18,239 bases of DNA from an uncultured Ruminococcus sp. (GCA_900539095.1 UQAR01000046.1:1-18239), one strand, 5' to 3'. Counted from the stretch's first letter, positions 1 through 8,417 are shown. Notes: generated by a model from the letters alone, not told the origin. Numbers and translations are program-made.

Positions 1-49
1 ATCTACACCGTCTAATTCGTCGGCAGCGTCAGATGTGTATAAGAGACAG
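1..49 (+). other. Illumina Nextera adapter (sequencing artefact)
   Basis: Bases 1-8 match the end of the Illumina P5 adapter, 9-16 (CGTCTAAT) sit exactly where the 8-base i5 index goes, 17-30 match the Nextera read-1 adapter, and 31-49 are the 19-base Tn5 mosaic end used by the Nextera transposase. The order and lengths fit a Nextera library molecule exactly. Genomic sequence starts at about base 50. This is untrimmed adapter at a contig edge, not a natural transposon end. Confidence 0.97.
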
Positions 50-64
50 ATCAATTTCACTATA

Positions 65-96
65 ATTATATTAACACACCCATATTTATTTGTCAA
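65..96 (-). promoter_or_regulatory. Possible sigma-A promoter pointing out of the window
   Basis: On the minus strand a TTGACA -35 box (complement of 91-96) is followed after 17 bases by TAATAT (complement of 68-73); an overlapping TATAAT lies at complement 65-70. It would drive a leftward gene, but the genomic sequence stops at base 50, so the target is not visible. The surrounding DNA is very AT-rich, which raises the chance of an accidental match. Confidence 0.4.
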
Positions 97-191
97 CAGC
101 GTACATAAAATTTGTTTCTCAAATCTGTTTTTTTAACAAATAAACTTATTTTGTTTTGTATAAAACCAACAATTATCAGCCAAACAAGCAT

Positions 192-228
192 AAAAAAGCC
201 GTGGAAACACTGCTGTTCCCACGGCTTT
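192..228 (-). terminator. Rho-independent terminator of htpG
   Basis: Arms 195-204 and 219-228 form a perfect 10-bp stem that can be extended inward past one mismatch. Read on the minus strand it is followed by a run of Ts (complement of 192-197). It lies about 30 bases past the htpG stop codon. Confidence 0.9.
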
Positions 229-256
229 CGGTATGTTAAGAGAGTGTATAGCTTTA

Positions 257-2146
257 TTACTTTGTCATAAGCTCACAAACGAGGTTTGCAAACTCAACAG
301 GGTTATCGATAGACATTCCTTCGATAAGCAAAGCCTGATCGTAAAGTAACTTTGCATAATTCTTCAGCTTGTCCTTATCGTTTGCATAAAGGTCTTTGAG
401 CTTTTCAAAGATAGGGTGGTTTGGATTTATCTCCAGTGCCTTTTCAGCCTTGACCTTATTGCCGTCATTCTGAGGCATAGCGTTGAGGACTTTCTCCATT
501 TCGATAGTTATGCTACCGTCTGATGAAAGGCAAACAGGGTGAGTTTTCAGTTTCTTTGAAAGACGAACTGTCTTTACCTTGTCGGCGATAGCCTCCTGCA
601 TGAAAGCGAACATATCCTTGTTCTCTTCGTCAAGCTTTTTAGCCTCTTCCTTTTCTTCCTCTGTATCGAGATCCAGGTCGGCATCACTTATGGACTTGAA
701 AGGCTTGCCGTCATAGTTTATCATGACCTTGATAGCGAACTCATCAACGTCCTGTGTGAAGTAAAGAACTTCATAGCCCTTATCCTTGATCTTTTCAAGC
801 TGAGGGAGCATTTCGATCCTTTCCTTTGTTTCGCCGCAGGCATAGTAGATCTCCTTCTGATCTTCCTTCATTCTTGAAACATACTCTTTGAGAGTAACGT
901 TCTTTCCGTCAAACGATGACGGGAACATAAGAAGGTCTTTCAAAGTCTCGTTTGCTGCACCATATGACTGATAAATGCCGAACTTGAACTGAAGTCCGAA
1001 CACGCTGTAGAACTTCTCGTACTTCTCACGATCGTTTTTCAGCAGCTTTGCAAGCTCGTTCTTTATGGACTTTTCAAGGTTCTTTGCGATTATTTTAAGC
1101 TGTCTGTCCTGCTGCAAAAGCTCACGGGAGATGTTCAGTGAGAGATCCTCAGAATCAACAACGCCCTTTACAAAGCTGAACCAGTCAGGGAGCAGGTCTG
1201 CACACTTTTCCATTATCATTACGCCGCTTGAATAAAGCTGAAGTCCCTTTTCATAGTCCTTTGAATAGTAATCAAACGGTGCACGGGCAGGTATATAAAG
1301 CAGTGCGTCATATGTGGCAACGCCCTCGTTCTTTGAGTGGATATGAGTTACAGGAGGCTCATAGTCGCCGAACTTCTCCATATAGAAGTTGTTATAATCC
1401 TCGTCTTTAAGCTCGCTCTTGTTCTTCTTCCAGATAGGGGTCATGCTGTTAAGGGTCTCGATAGCCTTGTGTACCTCAGGCTCTTTGCCCTCCTCTGTGT
1501 AATGAGTATGCTCGACTTCCATTCTGATCGGGAATCTGATATAGTCAGAATATTTCTTTACAAGGGACTGTATCTGATACTGTTCAAGATATGTTGAATA
1601 CTTCTCGTCATCAGTATCGTCCTTGAGTTTCAGTGTGATAGTTGTACCAACACCGTCAGGCTTGTCACACTCTTCGATAGTGTAACCCTCAACGCCGTCA
1701 GATGTCCACTTATATGCCTGATCGCTGCCGAAAGCCTTTGTTACGACTGTGACTTCCTTTGCTACCATGAATGTAGAATAGAAACCTACACCGAACTGAC
1801 CGATGATATCAACGTCGTCGCCAAGGTCATTGTCTTTCTTGAAAGCGAATGAACCTGAGTTTGCGATAGTACCAAGGTTGTTTTCAAGATCTTCCTCTGT
1901 CATACCGATACCGTTATCGGAAACTGTAAGAGTTCTGTTTTCCTTGTCGATAGCGATATTGATAGCGAAATCGCTCTTTTTCATTCCCACAGAAGTGTCT
2001 GTCAGGGACTTGAAATACAGCTTATCGATAGCGTCGCTGGCGTTTGAGATTATCTCTCTGAGAAAAATCTCTTTATGTGTGTAGATCGAATTGATCATCA
2101 TATCAAGCAGTCTTTTTGATTCTGCCTTAAATTCTTTTGTCTGCAT
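257..2146 (-). CDS. htpG: Molecular chaperone HtpG (Hsp90 family)
   Basis: Full-length bacterial Hsp90, 629 residues, a cytosolic ATP-dependent dimeric chaperone. The N-terminal GHKL ATPase domain shows the catalytic and binding set LREIISNASDA (Glu31, Asn35, Asp38), DNGIGM at 77-82 and the glycine-rich lid GQFGVGF at 116-122. The middle domain carries LYIPARAPFD and SLNISRELLQ, and the C-terminal dimerisation part follows. The reading frame is open further upstream to 2242, but that extension would run through the promoter and CIRCE operator. The ATG at 2144-2146 has a good ribosome site (AAGGAAAGG, complement of about 2157-2165) and begins with MQTKEFKAES, the usual HtpG start. Regulation is very likely by HrcA through the adjacent CIRCE element. 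The gene is transcribed alone and ends at a strong terminator. Confidence 0.98.
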   Translation of the reverse strand: MQTKEFKAESKRLLDMMINSIYTHKEIFLREIISNASDAIDKLYFKSLTDTSVGMKKSDFAINIAIDKENRTLTVSDNGIGMTEEDLENNLGTIANSGSFAFKKDNDLGDDVDIIGQFGVGFYSTFMVAKEVTVVTKAFGSDQAYKWTSDGVEGYTIEECDKPDGVGTTITLKLKDDTDDEKYSTYLEQYQIQSLVKKYSDYIRFPIRMEVEHTHYTEEGKEPEVHKAIETLNSMTPIWKKNKSELKDEDYNNFYMEKFGDYEPPVTHIHSKNEGVATYDALLYIPARAPFDYYSKDYEKGLQLYSSGVMIMEKCADLLPDWFSFVKGVVDSEDLSLNISRELLQQDRQLKIIAKNLEKSIKNELAKLLKNDREKYEKFYSVFGLQFKFGIYQSYGAANETLKDLLMFPSSFDGKNVTLKEYVSRMKEDQKEIYYACGETKERIEMLPQLEKIKDKGYEVLYFTQDVDEFAIKVMINYDGKPFKSISDADLDLDTEEEKEEAKKLDEENKDMFAFMQEAIADKVKTVRLSKKLKTHPVCLSSDGSITIEMEKVLNAMPQNDGNKVKAEKALEINPNHPIFEKLKDLYANDKDKLKNYAKLLYDQALLIEGMSIDNPVEFANLVCELMTK

Positions 2147-2195
2147 AAAATCTCGACCTTTCCTTATTTTTTTACTTTTCAGTATTGTCAGCAAT

Positions 2196-2230
2196 ATAAT
2201 TAGCACTCTATCTGTTTGAGTGCTAATTAT
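2196..2230 (-). promoter_or_regulatory. CIRCE element (HrcA operator) of htpG
   Basis: TTAGCACTC (2200-2208), a 9-base spacer, then GAGTGCTAA (2218-2226): an exact match to the CIRCE consensus. The palindrome continues four more bases on each side, giving 13-base arms 2196-2208 and 2218-2230. It lies just downstream of the htpG -10 box, so HrcA bound here would cover the transcription start. HrcA-CIRCE normally represses groE and dnaK operons; here it controls htpG. Confidence 0.96.
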
Positions 2231-2258
2231 ATTATACAACAAGGTTGATAAAATGCAA
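2231..2258 (-). promoter_or_regulatory. Sigma-A promoter of htpG
   Basis: On the minus strand: -35 TTGCAT (complement of 2253-2258), 16-base spacer, perfect TATAAT -10 (complement of 2231-2236). The CIRCE palindrome begins immediately downstream and its outermost base touches the -10. Confidence 0.88.
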
Positions 2259-2330
2259 TAGTTATCACAAAATTTCTCTTATTTATTTACAAATCCATAA
2301 CATTTCATCACATACCTGACAAAATACCAT

Positions 2331-2360
2331 TTGCAAAAGCATGATACTATGTGTTATAAT
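2331..2360 (+). promoter_or_regulatory. Sigma-A promoter of the CPBP protease gene
   Basis: TTGCAA at 2331-2336, 18-base spacer, TATAAT at 2355-2360. The ATG follows 44 bases later. It is divergent from the htpG promoter, with about 70 bases between the two -35 boxes. Confidence 0.75.
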
Positions 2361-2403
2361 ATAAAGGATACAGACAAAGACCCCAAGGGAGGAATTTTAT
2401 TTT

Positions 2404-3426
2404 ATGAATGAAAAGTCCGTTTCCATGCTGACCCCTGAAAAGCAGCAGGAAAAGAAACTTCTTACCATAGACTGCGTGAAGATCTCGCTGCTGCTCATTT
2501 TGTACAATCTGCTAAACAGGGTATTTGCGGTGGTGTTCTTTTACGTTGCATACACCTATCACTCAGGCAAATTCACCCTCAGCTATTCAACTGCCCTGAA
2601 CTATCTAAGAAAACAAACTGCATTTATCAACTCCACCTCATTTTCAATGACCGCAAACCTTTTTATCACTCTTATGAGCGTTATTATCTTCGGGATAATT
2701 TTTGCGGTACTTTTCCGAAAGCGTGCAAAAAGCTTTGTGAAACCTAAAAAAAACACGGCGGTAAAAGGGCTTATATGGTTCCCGGCCTGCTTTGTGATAA
2801 ACATTCTGCTTTCCCAGCTTGTGTCTATCCTCACCGGCATACTTGGTCAAAACGGCGTAACAGTGCCGTCAAGCGATTTTTCCATTCATCAGCCCTCGGT
2901 GCTTGCCATAGCAATGCAGTTTTCCTACGTTGTGATAATAGCACCTATCGTGGAGGAATTTATCTACCGTGGAGCTATCCTCACCGCTCTCAGCCCATAC
3001 GGAAAGGGCGTGGCAGTGCTTTTCTCGGCACTTGCTTTCGGACTTATGCACGGAAATATACCGCAGGCGGCGTCAGCCTTTGGCACAGGACTTGTTTATG
3101 CTATCATCGCCGCAAAGTGCGGTTCGATACTGCCGACTGTTATAATACACTGCCTGAACAACCTTATTGCAAACTTCTCGTCCATATCAGAGGCGATAGG
3201 GCTTGAACATTATGAAACTTTCCTGAGCATTGCCGAGATAATAATTGGTCTGGTGGGCTTTATGGTGCTTTTCACAAGCCTGAAAAAGCTTATCATTGAT
3301 GACAGCGAAAATGTACTCACGCCGAAAGAGTGCCGCAGATATGTTTTCACAAACCCTGCCACACTGATATATATGCTCTGCCTTATCGTGCCGATAGTAA
3401 AGAGCCTTATCCAAGCAAACAGCTGA
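2404..3426 (+). CDS. CPBP family intramembrane (CAAX-type) metalloprotease
   Basis: A 340-residue multi-spanning membrane protein. The CPBP/Rce1-like active-site set is complete: motif 1 EEFIYR (Glu184-Glu185, Arg189), motif 2 FGLMH (Phe212, His216) and motif 3 HCLNN (His249, Asn253). Several hydrophobic segments surround these, including about 23-50, 82-104, 124-146, 165-182, 225-258, 275-292 and 320-335. In eukaryotes the family cleaves prenylated CAAX proteins; in Firmicutes members are linked to bacteriocin self-immunity, signalling or membrane-protein turnover, and the substrate here cannot be told. The start is supported by AAGGGAGG at 2385-2392. The gene stands alone between divergent htpG and convergent proS and ends at a shared hairpin. 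The intramembrane protease call is firm; its role is unknown. Confidence 0.9.
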   Translation: MNEKSVSMLTPEKQQEKKLLTIDCVKISLLLILYNLLNRVFAVVFFYVAYTYHSGKFTLSYSTALNYLRKQTAFINSTSFSMTANLFITLMSVIIFGIIFAVLFRKRAKSFVKPKKNTAVKGLIWFPACFVINILLSQLVSILTGILGQNGVTVPSSDFSIHQPSVLAIAMQFSYVVIIAPIVEEFIYRGAILTALSPYGKGVAVLFSALAFGLMHGNIPQAASAFGTGLVYAIIAAKCGSILPTVIIHCLNNLIANFSSISEAIGLEHYETFLSIAEIIIGLVGFMVLFTSLKKLIIDDSENVLTPKECRRYVFTNPATLIYMLCLIVPIVKSLIQANS

Positions 3427-3434
3427 TAAAACAA

Positions 3435-3479
3435 AACGGGTGACTGCCAACACTAAGTTGACAGCCGCCCGTTATTTTT
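3435..3479. terminator. Bidirectional terminator between CPBP gene and proS
   Basis: AACGGG (3435-3440) pairs with CCCGTT (3468-3473), and the pairing continues inward with two mismatches to a small loop around 3452-3456. T-rich sequence follows on the plus strand (3472-3479), and a weaker T-rich stretch follows on the minus strand. It sits between two converging genes. Confidence 0.8.
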
Positions 3480-3494
3480 ATATCCAAAAGTTAA

Positions 3495-4937
3495 TTAGTA
3501 TGCCTTGCCCCAAAGTACCATATGCTTTGCTGGTTTGCCACAGCATACGCAGGTATCTGTTATCTCCTCCTGCTCAAATGGGATACATCTTGAACCAACG
3601 CCTGTGATCTCTTTTACCTTGTCCTCGCAAGCCTCATCGCCGCACCACATTGCCTTAACAAAGCCGTCGCCCTTTTCTTCAAGAGCCTTTGTTATCTCGT
3701 CAAGGGTCTTGCACACATAGGTGCGTCTTTCTCTGTTTTCAAGAGCCTTTGCATAAAGACCGTCATGAACAGCCTGAAGTCTTTCCTGAACAGTTTCTGT
3801 GAGCTTGTCAAGCGGACAGATGGTCTTTTCTCTGTCGTGTCTTGTAACGAGCACGCACTGACCGTTCTCAATATCCTTAGGTCCGATCTCAAGTCTTACC
3901 GGAACGCCCTTCATCTCATACTCAGCAAACTTCCAGCCCGGTGACTGCTCTGAATCGTCAAGCTTTACTCTTACGCCTGCTGCTTTAAGTGTGTTATAAA
4001 GCTCGTTAGCCTTGTCAAGAACGCCTTCCTTATGCTGTGCGATAGGCACGATAACTACCTGAACAGGTGCAACTGCCGGCGGCAGAACAAGACCGTTGTC
4101 ATCGCCGTGCGTCATTATGATAGCACCGATCAGTCTTGTTGTAACGCCCCATGATGTCTGGAATGGGTGTGCAAGCTTATTATCTCTGCCTGTAAATGTG
4201 ATGTCAAATGCCTTTGCAAAACCATCGCCAAAATAATGTGAAGTTCCTGCCTGCAAAGCCTTTCCGTCGTGCATAAGAGCCTCGATAGCGTATGTTGCCT
4301 CAGCACCGGCGAACTTGTCGCTCTCTGTCTTTCTGCCCTTTACAACTGGCATAGCAAGCTGCTGCTCGCAGAAATCAGCGTAAACATTGAGCATTCTCTC
4401 TGTTTCTTCGATAGCCTCCTCAGGAGTTTCATGAAGAGTGTGTCCCTCCTGCCAAAGGAACTCTCTTGAACGCAGGAAAGGTCTTGTTGTCTTTTCCCAT
4501 CTTACAACAGATACCCACTGATTGTAAAGCTTAGGAAGATCTCTGTAGGAATGAACGATGTTTGCATAGTGCTCGCAGAAAAGTGTTTCGGAAGTTGGTC
4601 TGACGCAAAGTCTGTCCTCAAGCTTTTCGCTGCCGCCGTATGTTACCCAAGCTACCTCAGGAGCAAAGCCCTCAACGTGATCCTTTTCCTTCTGGAGCAG
4701 GCTCTCAGGAATAAACATAGGCATACAAACATTTTCATGACCAAGCTCTTTGAACTTGCTGTCCAGTATATGCTGGATATTCTCCCAGATCGCATAGCCG
4801 TAAGGTCTTATTACCATACAACCCTTTACGCTTGTGTATGAAATAAGCTCAGCCTTCATACATATATCAGTATACCACTTTGCGAAATCCTCGTCCATTG
4901 AGGTGATCGCATTGACCATTTTCTTATCCTTAGCCAT
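3495..4937 (-). CDS. proS: Prolyl-tRNA synthetase, archaeal/eukaryote-like type
   Basis: Charges tRNA-Pro with proline. At 480 residues it is the short form without the INS editing domain found in the ~570-residue bacterial type. Class II catalytic motifs are visible: RPTSET at 113-118, the motif 2 stretch RWEKTTRPFLRSREF at 146-160, and motif 3 around TSWGVTTRLIGA (261-272, Arg268). The anticodon-binding domain follows from about 290. The C-terminal part holds a cysteine set (Cys432, Cys437, Cys463, Cys465, Cys466), suggesting a zinc-binding fold, and the chain ends in Tyr480, as is usual for this type. The start ATG has AAAGAGG about 9 bases upstream. A small membrane protein gene lies 25 bases upstream and probably shares the transcript. 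Confidence 0.97.
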   Translation of the reverse strand: MAKDKKMVNAITSMDEDFAKWYTDICMKAELISYTSVKGCMVIRPYGYAIWENIQHILDSKFKELGHENVCMPMFIPESLLQKEKDHVEGFAPEVAWVTYGGSEKLEDRLCVRPTSETLFCEHYANIVHSYRDLPKLYNQWVSVVRWEKTTRPFLRSREFLWQEGHTLHETPEEAIEETERMLNVYADFCEQQLAMPVVKGRKTESDKFAGAEATYAIEALMHDGKALQAGTSHYFGDGFAKAFDITFTGRDNKLAHPFQTSWGVTTRLIGAIIMTHGDDNGLVLPPAVAPVQVVIVPIAQHKEGVLDKANELYNTLKAAGVRVKLDDSEQSPGWKFAEYEMKGVPVRLEIGPKDIENGQCVLVTRHDREKTICPLDKLTETVQERLQAVHDGLYAKALENRERRTYVCKTLDEITKALEEKGDGFVKAMWCGDEACEDKVKEITGVGSRCIPFEQEEITDTCVCCGKPAKHMVLWGKAY

Positions 4938-4962
4938 TTATAAAACCTCTTTCTTATATCAT

Positions 4963-5325
4963 TCAGGCATTGTCGTCCTTTTCGCTGCTGTTCGCAGGAG
5001 GAGCGGCACTGCCGTTTTTCTTTTTCTTCTTAAAATTAAAGGCGTAAATATCCTCATTATATATTTTATAGTTTGGATCCCAGTCATCAAGGTGGGATCT
5101 ATCAAACACGCCATGCACCTTATAGTTTTCAGGGTCATTCCCTGTATTCTCGCCGTCCACCCTTTCGGGATCGTCCTTTTCTGCAAGTTCAGGGTGACGT
5201 TTTTCGATAAAGCGTGCTATTTTCGGAGTGATAAGGCAGGCGATAACGATAAAAGTCATTATGACGATACAGCCTGCTGCCAGCTTTACAAGCAAAAGCA
5301 AAAGCTCTTTATTCAGATAAGTCAC
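4963..5325 (-). CDS. Small single-span membrane protein, unknown function
   Basis: A 120-residue protein not recognised as a named family. Residues about 8-33 are strongly hydrophobic and form one membrane helix. The rest is charged and soluble-looking, with a lysine run (99-103) and a low-complexity acidic/serine tail, so the bulk is probably cytoplasmic. The start is uncertain. The in-frame GTG at 5323-5325 lies inside the Shine-Dalgarno-like AGAGGTGA (complement of 5322-5329); a CTG three codons later (complement of 5314-5316) would have normal spacing of about 5 bases. It follows a good promoter and precedes proS by 25 bases, so both are probably co-transcribed; no functional link to proS is evident. 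Confidence 0.72.
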   Translation of the reverse strand: MTYLNKELLLLLVKLAAGCIVIMTFIVIACLITPKIARFIEKRHPELAEKDDPERVDGENTGNDPENYKVHGVFDRSHLDDWDPNYKIYNEDIYAFNFKKKKKNGSAAPPANSSEKDDNA

Positions 5326-5347
5326 CTCTTTTCACAAACATAGAAAC

Positions 5348-5376
5348 ATTATAGCACACTTATCCTTTAAATTCAA
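5348..5376 (-). promoter_or_regulatory. Sigma-A promoter of the membrane protein-proS unit
   Basis: On the minus strand: TTGAAT (complement of 5371-5376), 17-base spacer, TATAAT (complement of 5348-5353), about 20 bases before the ribosome site of the downstream gene. Confidence 0.82.
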
Positions 5377-5420
5377 GGGGTGAAAAATGAATTTACCGCC
5401 ATTTCCGCCCTTTTGCAGCA

Positions 5421-5446
5421 AAAAAAGGCGGAACAAAGTCCGCCTT
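5421..5446 (-). terminator. Terminator of the ppk-corA unit
   Basis: An 8-bp stem (5425-5432 with 5439-5446) and a 6-base loop are followed on the minus strand by a T run (complement of 5421-5426). The hairpin overlaps the corA stop codon (5445-5447), so the 3' untranslated region is nearly absent. Confidence 0.9.
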
Positions 5447-6359
5447 AAAGCATTTTCTTTCGCTTGAAAAAGATTATGCACACTATTACCACTATGATAC
5501 TAAGGGCGATAACTCCCGGATAGCCCTCTTTTAGCTCAGGCATATTCTGAAAGTTCATTCCATACCAGCCTGTGATAAGTGTCAAAGGGAAAAATATGGT
5601 GGATATCACAGTGAGAAATTCCATGTTCTTGTTCTGTTGTGCGTTGACATGGGACTGATAAGCATCACGCACCTGCGTTGCATATTCAAGCAAATGCACT
5701 GTCCGACCCATGAGCCTGTCAGCACGGTCTGAGATAGTACCGAAATACTTTTTCTGCTTTTTCTCAAAAAAGCCGTTCTCATCCTCTTCAAGCTCTCTTC
5801 CCAAGTCCATTATCTCGTCATAATAGCTCCTTAGTATGAGCAGCTCTTTTCTGATAGGGGTTATGGTTTCAAGAAATCCCTCCGTCCTGCCGTCATTGAC
5901 CTTTTCTTCAAGCTCCATAAGCTTTCTTTCATGTTCGGCAAGCAGCTCGGTATCTCTCATCATAAATTCGCTGAAGAAATTATATATGAAATGTTCTCGG
6001 CTCTCTCCCTGATTATGCCTGCTGCGTTGGATACGCTGAACCAGCCTGAGGGAAAACTCCTCGTCATCTATGATGACCATATTTTTGTTGTCAATAAAAA
6101 ACTGTATCCTGTGCCTGCTGCCCTTTATGTCAAGAAGTTTTGGTATCGAAAGCGTACCTGCAAGGCAAAATGGCTGTGACTCTATTTTACAGAACACAAC
6201 GTCCCTCAGGGATATCGACCCCTCATAGGTTATATTCGCCATTCTAAGAGCCTCCTCGGCGTGTGCAGAGTCGGTAATAAACACAGCCGAACAAGTCTGT
6301 TCACTTAGCTGCTGCGGTGTTATTTCTTCAAGCGGACCTTTCAGGGCAAATATTGTCAT
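5445..6359 (-). CDS. corA: CorA-family divalent cation (Mg2+) transporter
   Basis: A 304-residue inner-membrane channel protein. It has a soluble N-terminal alpha/beta domain, a long helical and charged section (about 120-250, including the 'willow' and stalk helices), and two C-terminal membrane helices at about 248-265 and 281-298. The family signature YGMNF follows the first helix (Gly267-Met268-Asn269), and the tail is basic (KRKKML), as expected for the cytoplasmic end. Family members import Mg2+, sometimes Co2+ or Ni2+; the exact ion cannot be read here. The ATG directly follows the ppk stop codon with no intervening base, so translation is probably coupled to ppk. Confidence 0.92.
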   Translation of the reverse strand: MTIFALKGPLEEITPQQLSEQTCSAVFITDSAHAEEALRMANITYEGSISLRDVVFCKIESQPFCLAGTLSIPKLLDIKGSRHRIQFFIDNKNMVIIDDEEFSLRLVQRIQRSRHNQGESREHFIYNFFSEFMMRDTELLAEHERKLMELEEKVNDGRTEGFLETITPIRKELLILRSYYDEIMDLGRELEEDENGFFEKKQKKYFGTISDRADRLMGRTVHLLEYATQVRDAYQSHVNAQQNKNMEFLTVISTIFFPLTLITGWYGMNFQNMPELKEGYPGVIALSIIVVIVCIIFFKRKKML

Positions 6360-8417
6360 TTATTCTTCCGCCTCCGCCTTTGACGCTCTCTCATAGGCAA
6401 GGTCATAGAAAAGCTCCTGTGAGTTGAGCGGCTCTTTACCGTCAGAAACAAGGGTATACTCGCCGTCATAATCAAGCTCTCTTGCCTGACAGTTGTCTGC
6501 AAGCATCTTGTCAAACATCATGCTTATCTGAGCCTTTATATCCTTATCAAGTATAGGTGCAGCCACCTCAACACGCCTGAGAGTGTTTCTTGTCATAAAA
6601 TCAGCCGAGGCAATGTATATCTTTCTCTCCTCGCCCTTGCCGAACATATAGATACGGGAATGTTCAAGAAAACGTCCCACAATGCTTATTATCCTGATGT
6701 TATCAGTTTCGCCCTCCACCTTTGGTATAAGGCAGCATATGCCTCTCACCACAAGGTCTATCTTGACGCCTGCTCTTGACGCCTCGATAAATCTGTCGAT
6801 TATCTTTTTATCCGTAAGAGAATTTATCTTCACGCCGATATAGCCCTCTCCGCCTGACTGTGCAATGGCTATCTGCTCGTCTATCATATCGAGCACCTTG
6901 TTTTGCAGACAGTTAGGTGCAACAAGCAGCTTGTCAGTGCTCTTGACGGTATCGTCCGCAGCAAGTGCGTTGAAAACGTCTATAGCGTCCTTTGCGATAT
7001 CCTTATTGCAGGTCATTACAGACAGGTCAGTATAAAGTCTTGAGGTTTTCTCGTTGTAGTTTCCTGTACCTATCTGAGTGTAATACTCAGTAGTCGAACC
7101 TGAACGCTTTGTGATAAGGCACAGCTTTGAATGTACCTTATAGCCCTCCAGACCATAGATAACCGTACAGCCGGCCTTTTCAAGCCGACGTGACCACTCG
7201 ATATTGTTCTCCTCATCAAATCTTGCCTTCAACTCCACGAGAACAAGCACGTCCTTGCCGTTTTCAGCCGCCTCGCAAAGAGCCTCGACCACCTCGCTGT
7301 GCTTTGCCACACGGTATAATGTCATTTTTATAGAAACCACGTTTTTATCATCAGCCGCCTCACGGAGCATTGTGATAAAAGGCTTTATGCTGTCGAAAGG
7401 ATAAGAAAGCAGTCTGTCTTTCTTTTTTATCTGCGGCAGTATAGGCTTGTTATCATCAAAGGCTGTGAACCTCTGCGGCACTCTCTTTTTATAGAAAAGC
7501 TCAGTTTTCTGTCTGAGGATATCCTGAATTTGGAAGAGGAATGACAGATCAAGAGGGGTGCTATTTCTGAAAACGGATTTTTTATCCACCTCAAGCTGTT
7601 TGCAAAGCAGGTCAACTATGCTGCTGTCAAGCTGTCTTGAAAGCTCCAGTCTGACAGGTGCAAGGCGTTTTCTTTTCTTGATAAGGTCAGCCATGAACTC
7701 ACGGTAGTCAAGGTCCTCATCATAAAGGGCGTCTGCGTCGATATCTGCATTTCTTGTTACTCTTATAAGTGACTTTGACTTCACAGTATATCCCTTGAAA
7801 ATTTTCGGGACATAGTGGAGTATAAGCTCCTCAGAGAGCATATATTTGCCCGTTGAGCCCACTTTTATAAGTCTTGGAAAGACCTCACTTCCGCAGGAAA
7901 TAACGCCAAGCTTGTCCTTTGCATTTTTCCTGCCCAGCACGACTGCGGCATAGATATCCTTATTTTTCAAAAACGGGAAAGGCTGTCTTTTTCCCACCAC
8001 CATAGGTGAAAGCAGCGGTGCTATCTGATTTAGAAAATACTGCTCAAGCTGAGTATTCTCCTCAGTGGTAAGCTTTGAGAAATCCACAAGCTCCACGCCC
8101 TGCTGAGCTATCTTCTCCATAAGGTCAGCATACACCTTGTTTTTACGCTCGTTAAGCTCGCCGACTCTTGCGATAACGGCTTTGAGCTGTTCTTTGGCGG
8201 TCATTTTCGTTTTATTTTCCCTGCTGTCAGGGTCTACCTCCATTTGGTCAGTGAGCGAACCCACACGGACCATAAAGAACTCGTCCAGATTGCTCTGATA
8301 GATAGAGGCAAAAGAAAGTCTTTCGCAAAGAGGCACGCACTCACGTTCCGCCTCTTCAAGCACTCTTTCATTGAATTTCAGCCATGACAGCTCTCTATTC
8401 ATAAACACGTTTTTCAT
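6360..8417 (-). CDS. ppk1: Polyphosphate kinase 1
   Basis: Makes inorganic polyphosphate from ATP reversibly; 685 residues, the normal PPK1 length. The N-terminal domain opens with NRELSWLKFNERVLEEA and QSNLDEFFMVRVG. The catalytic halves show the phospholipase D-like pattern: KARFDEENNIEW near 397-408, the phospho-acceptor histidine in GYKVHSKLCLI (His429), GTGNYNEKTSRLYTDLS, and the second histidine in EHSRIYMFGKGEER (His586). The frame extends 24 codons upstream to 8489, but that part runs into the promoter. The ATG at 8415-8417 has AAGGAG at 9 bases and starts MKNVFMNREL, as family members do. corA follows with zero spacing. Confidence 0.97.
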   Translation of the reverse strand: MKNVFMNRELSWLKFNERVLEEAERECVPLCERLSFASIYQSNLDEFFMVRVGSLTDQMEVDPDSRENKTKMTAKEQLKAVIARVGELNERKNKVYADLMEKIAQQGVELVDFSKLTTEENTQLEQYFLNQIAPLLSPMVVGKRQPFPFLKNKDIYAAVVLGRKNAKDKLGVISCGSEVFPRLIKVGSTGKYMLSEELILHYVPKIFKGYTVKSKSLIRVTRNADIDADALYDEDLDYREFMADLIKKRKRLAPVRLELSRQLDSSIVDLLCKQLEVDKKSVFRNSTPLDLSFLFQIQDILRQKTELFYKKRVPQRFTAFDDNKPILPQIKKKDRLLSYPFDSIKPFITMLREAADDKNVVSIKMTLYRVAKHSEVVEALCEAAENGKDVLVLVELKARFDEENNIEWSRRLEKAGCTVIYGLEGYKVHSKLCLITKRSGSTTEYYTQIGTGNYNEKTSRLYTDLSVMTCNKDIAKDAIDVFNALAADDTVKSTDKLLVAPNCLQNKVLDMIDEQIAIAQSGGEGYIGVKINSLTDKKIIDRFIEASRAGVKIDLVVRGICCLIPKVEGETDNIRIISIVGRFLEHSRIYMFGKGEERKIYIASADFMTRNTLRRVEVAAPILDKDIKAQISMMFDKMLADNCQARELDYDGEYTLVSDGKEPLNSQELFYDLAYERASKAEAEE

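Noticed and set aside
31..49. Tn5 mosaic end as a sign of a natural Tn5-like transposon
   Set aside because: It is preceded by Illumina index and adapter bases in exact library order, so it is a sequencing artefact.
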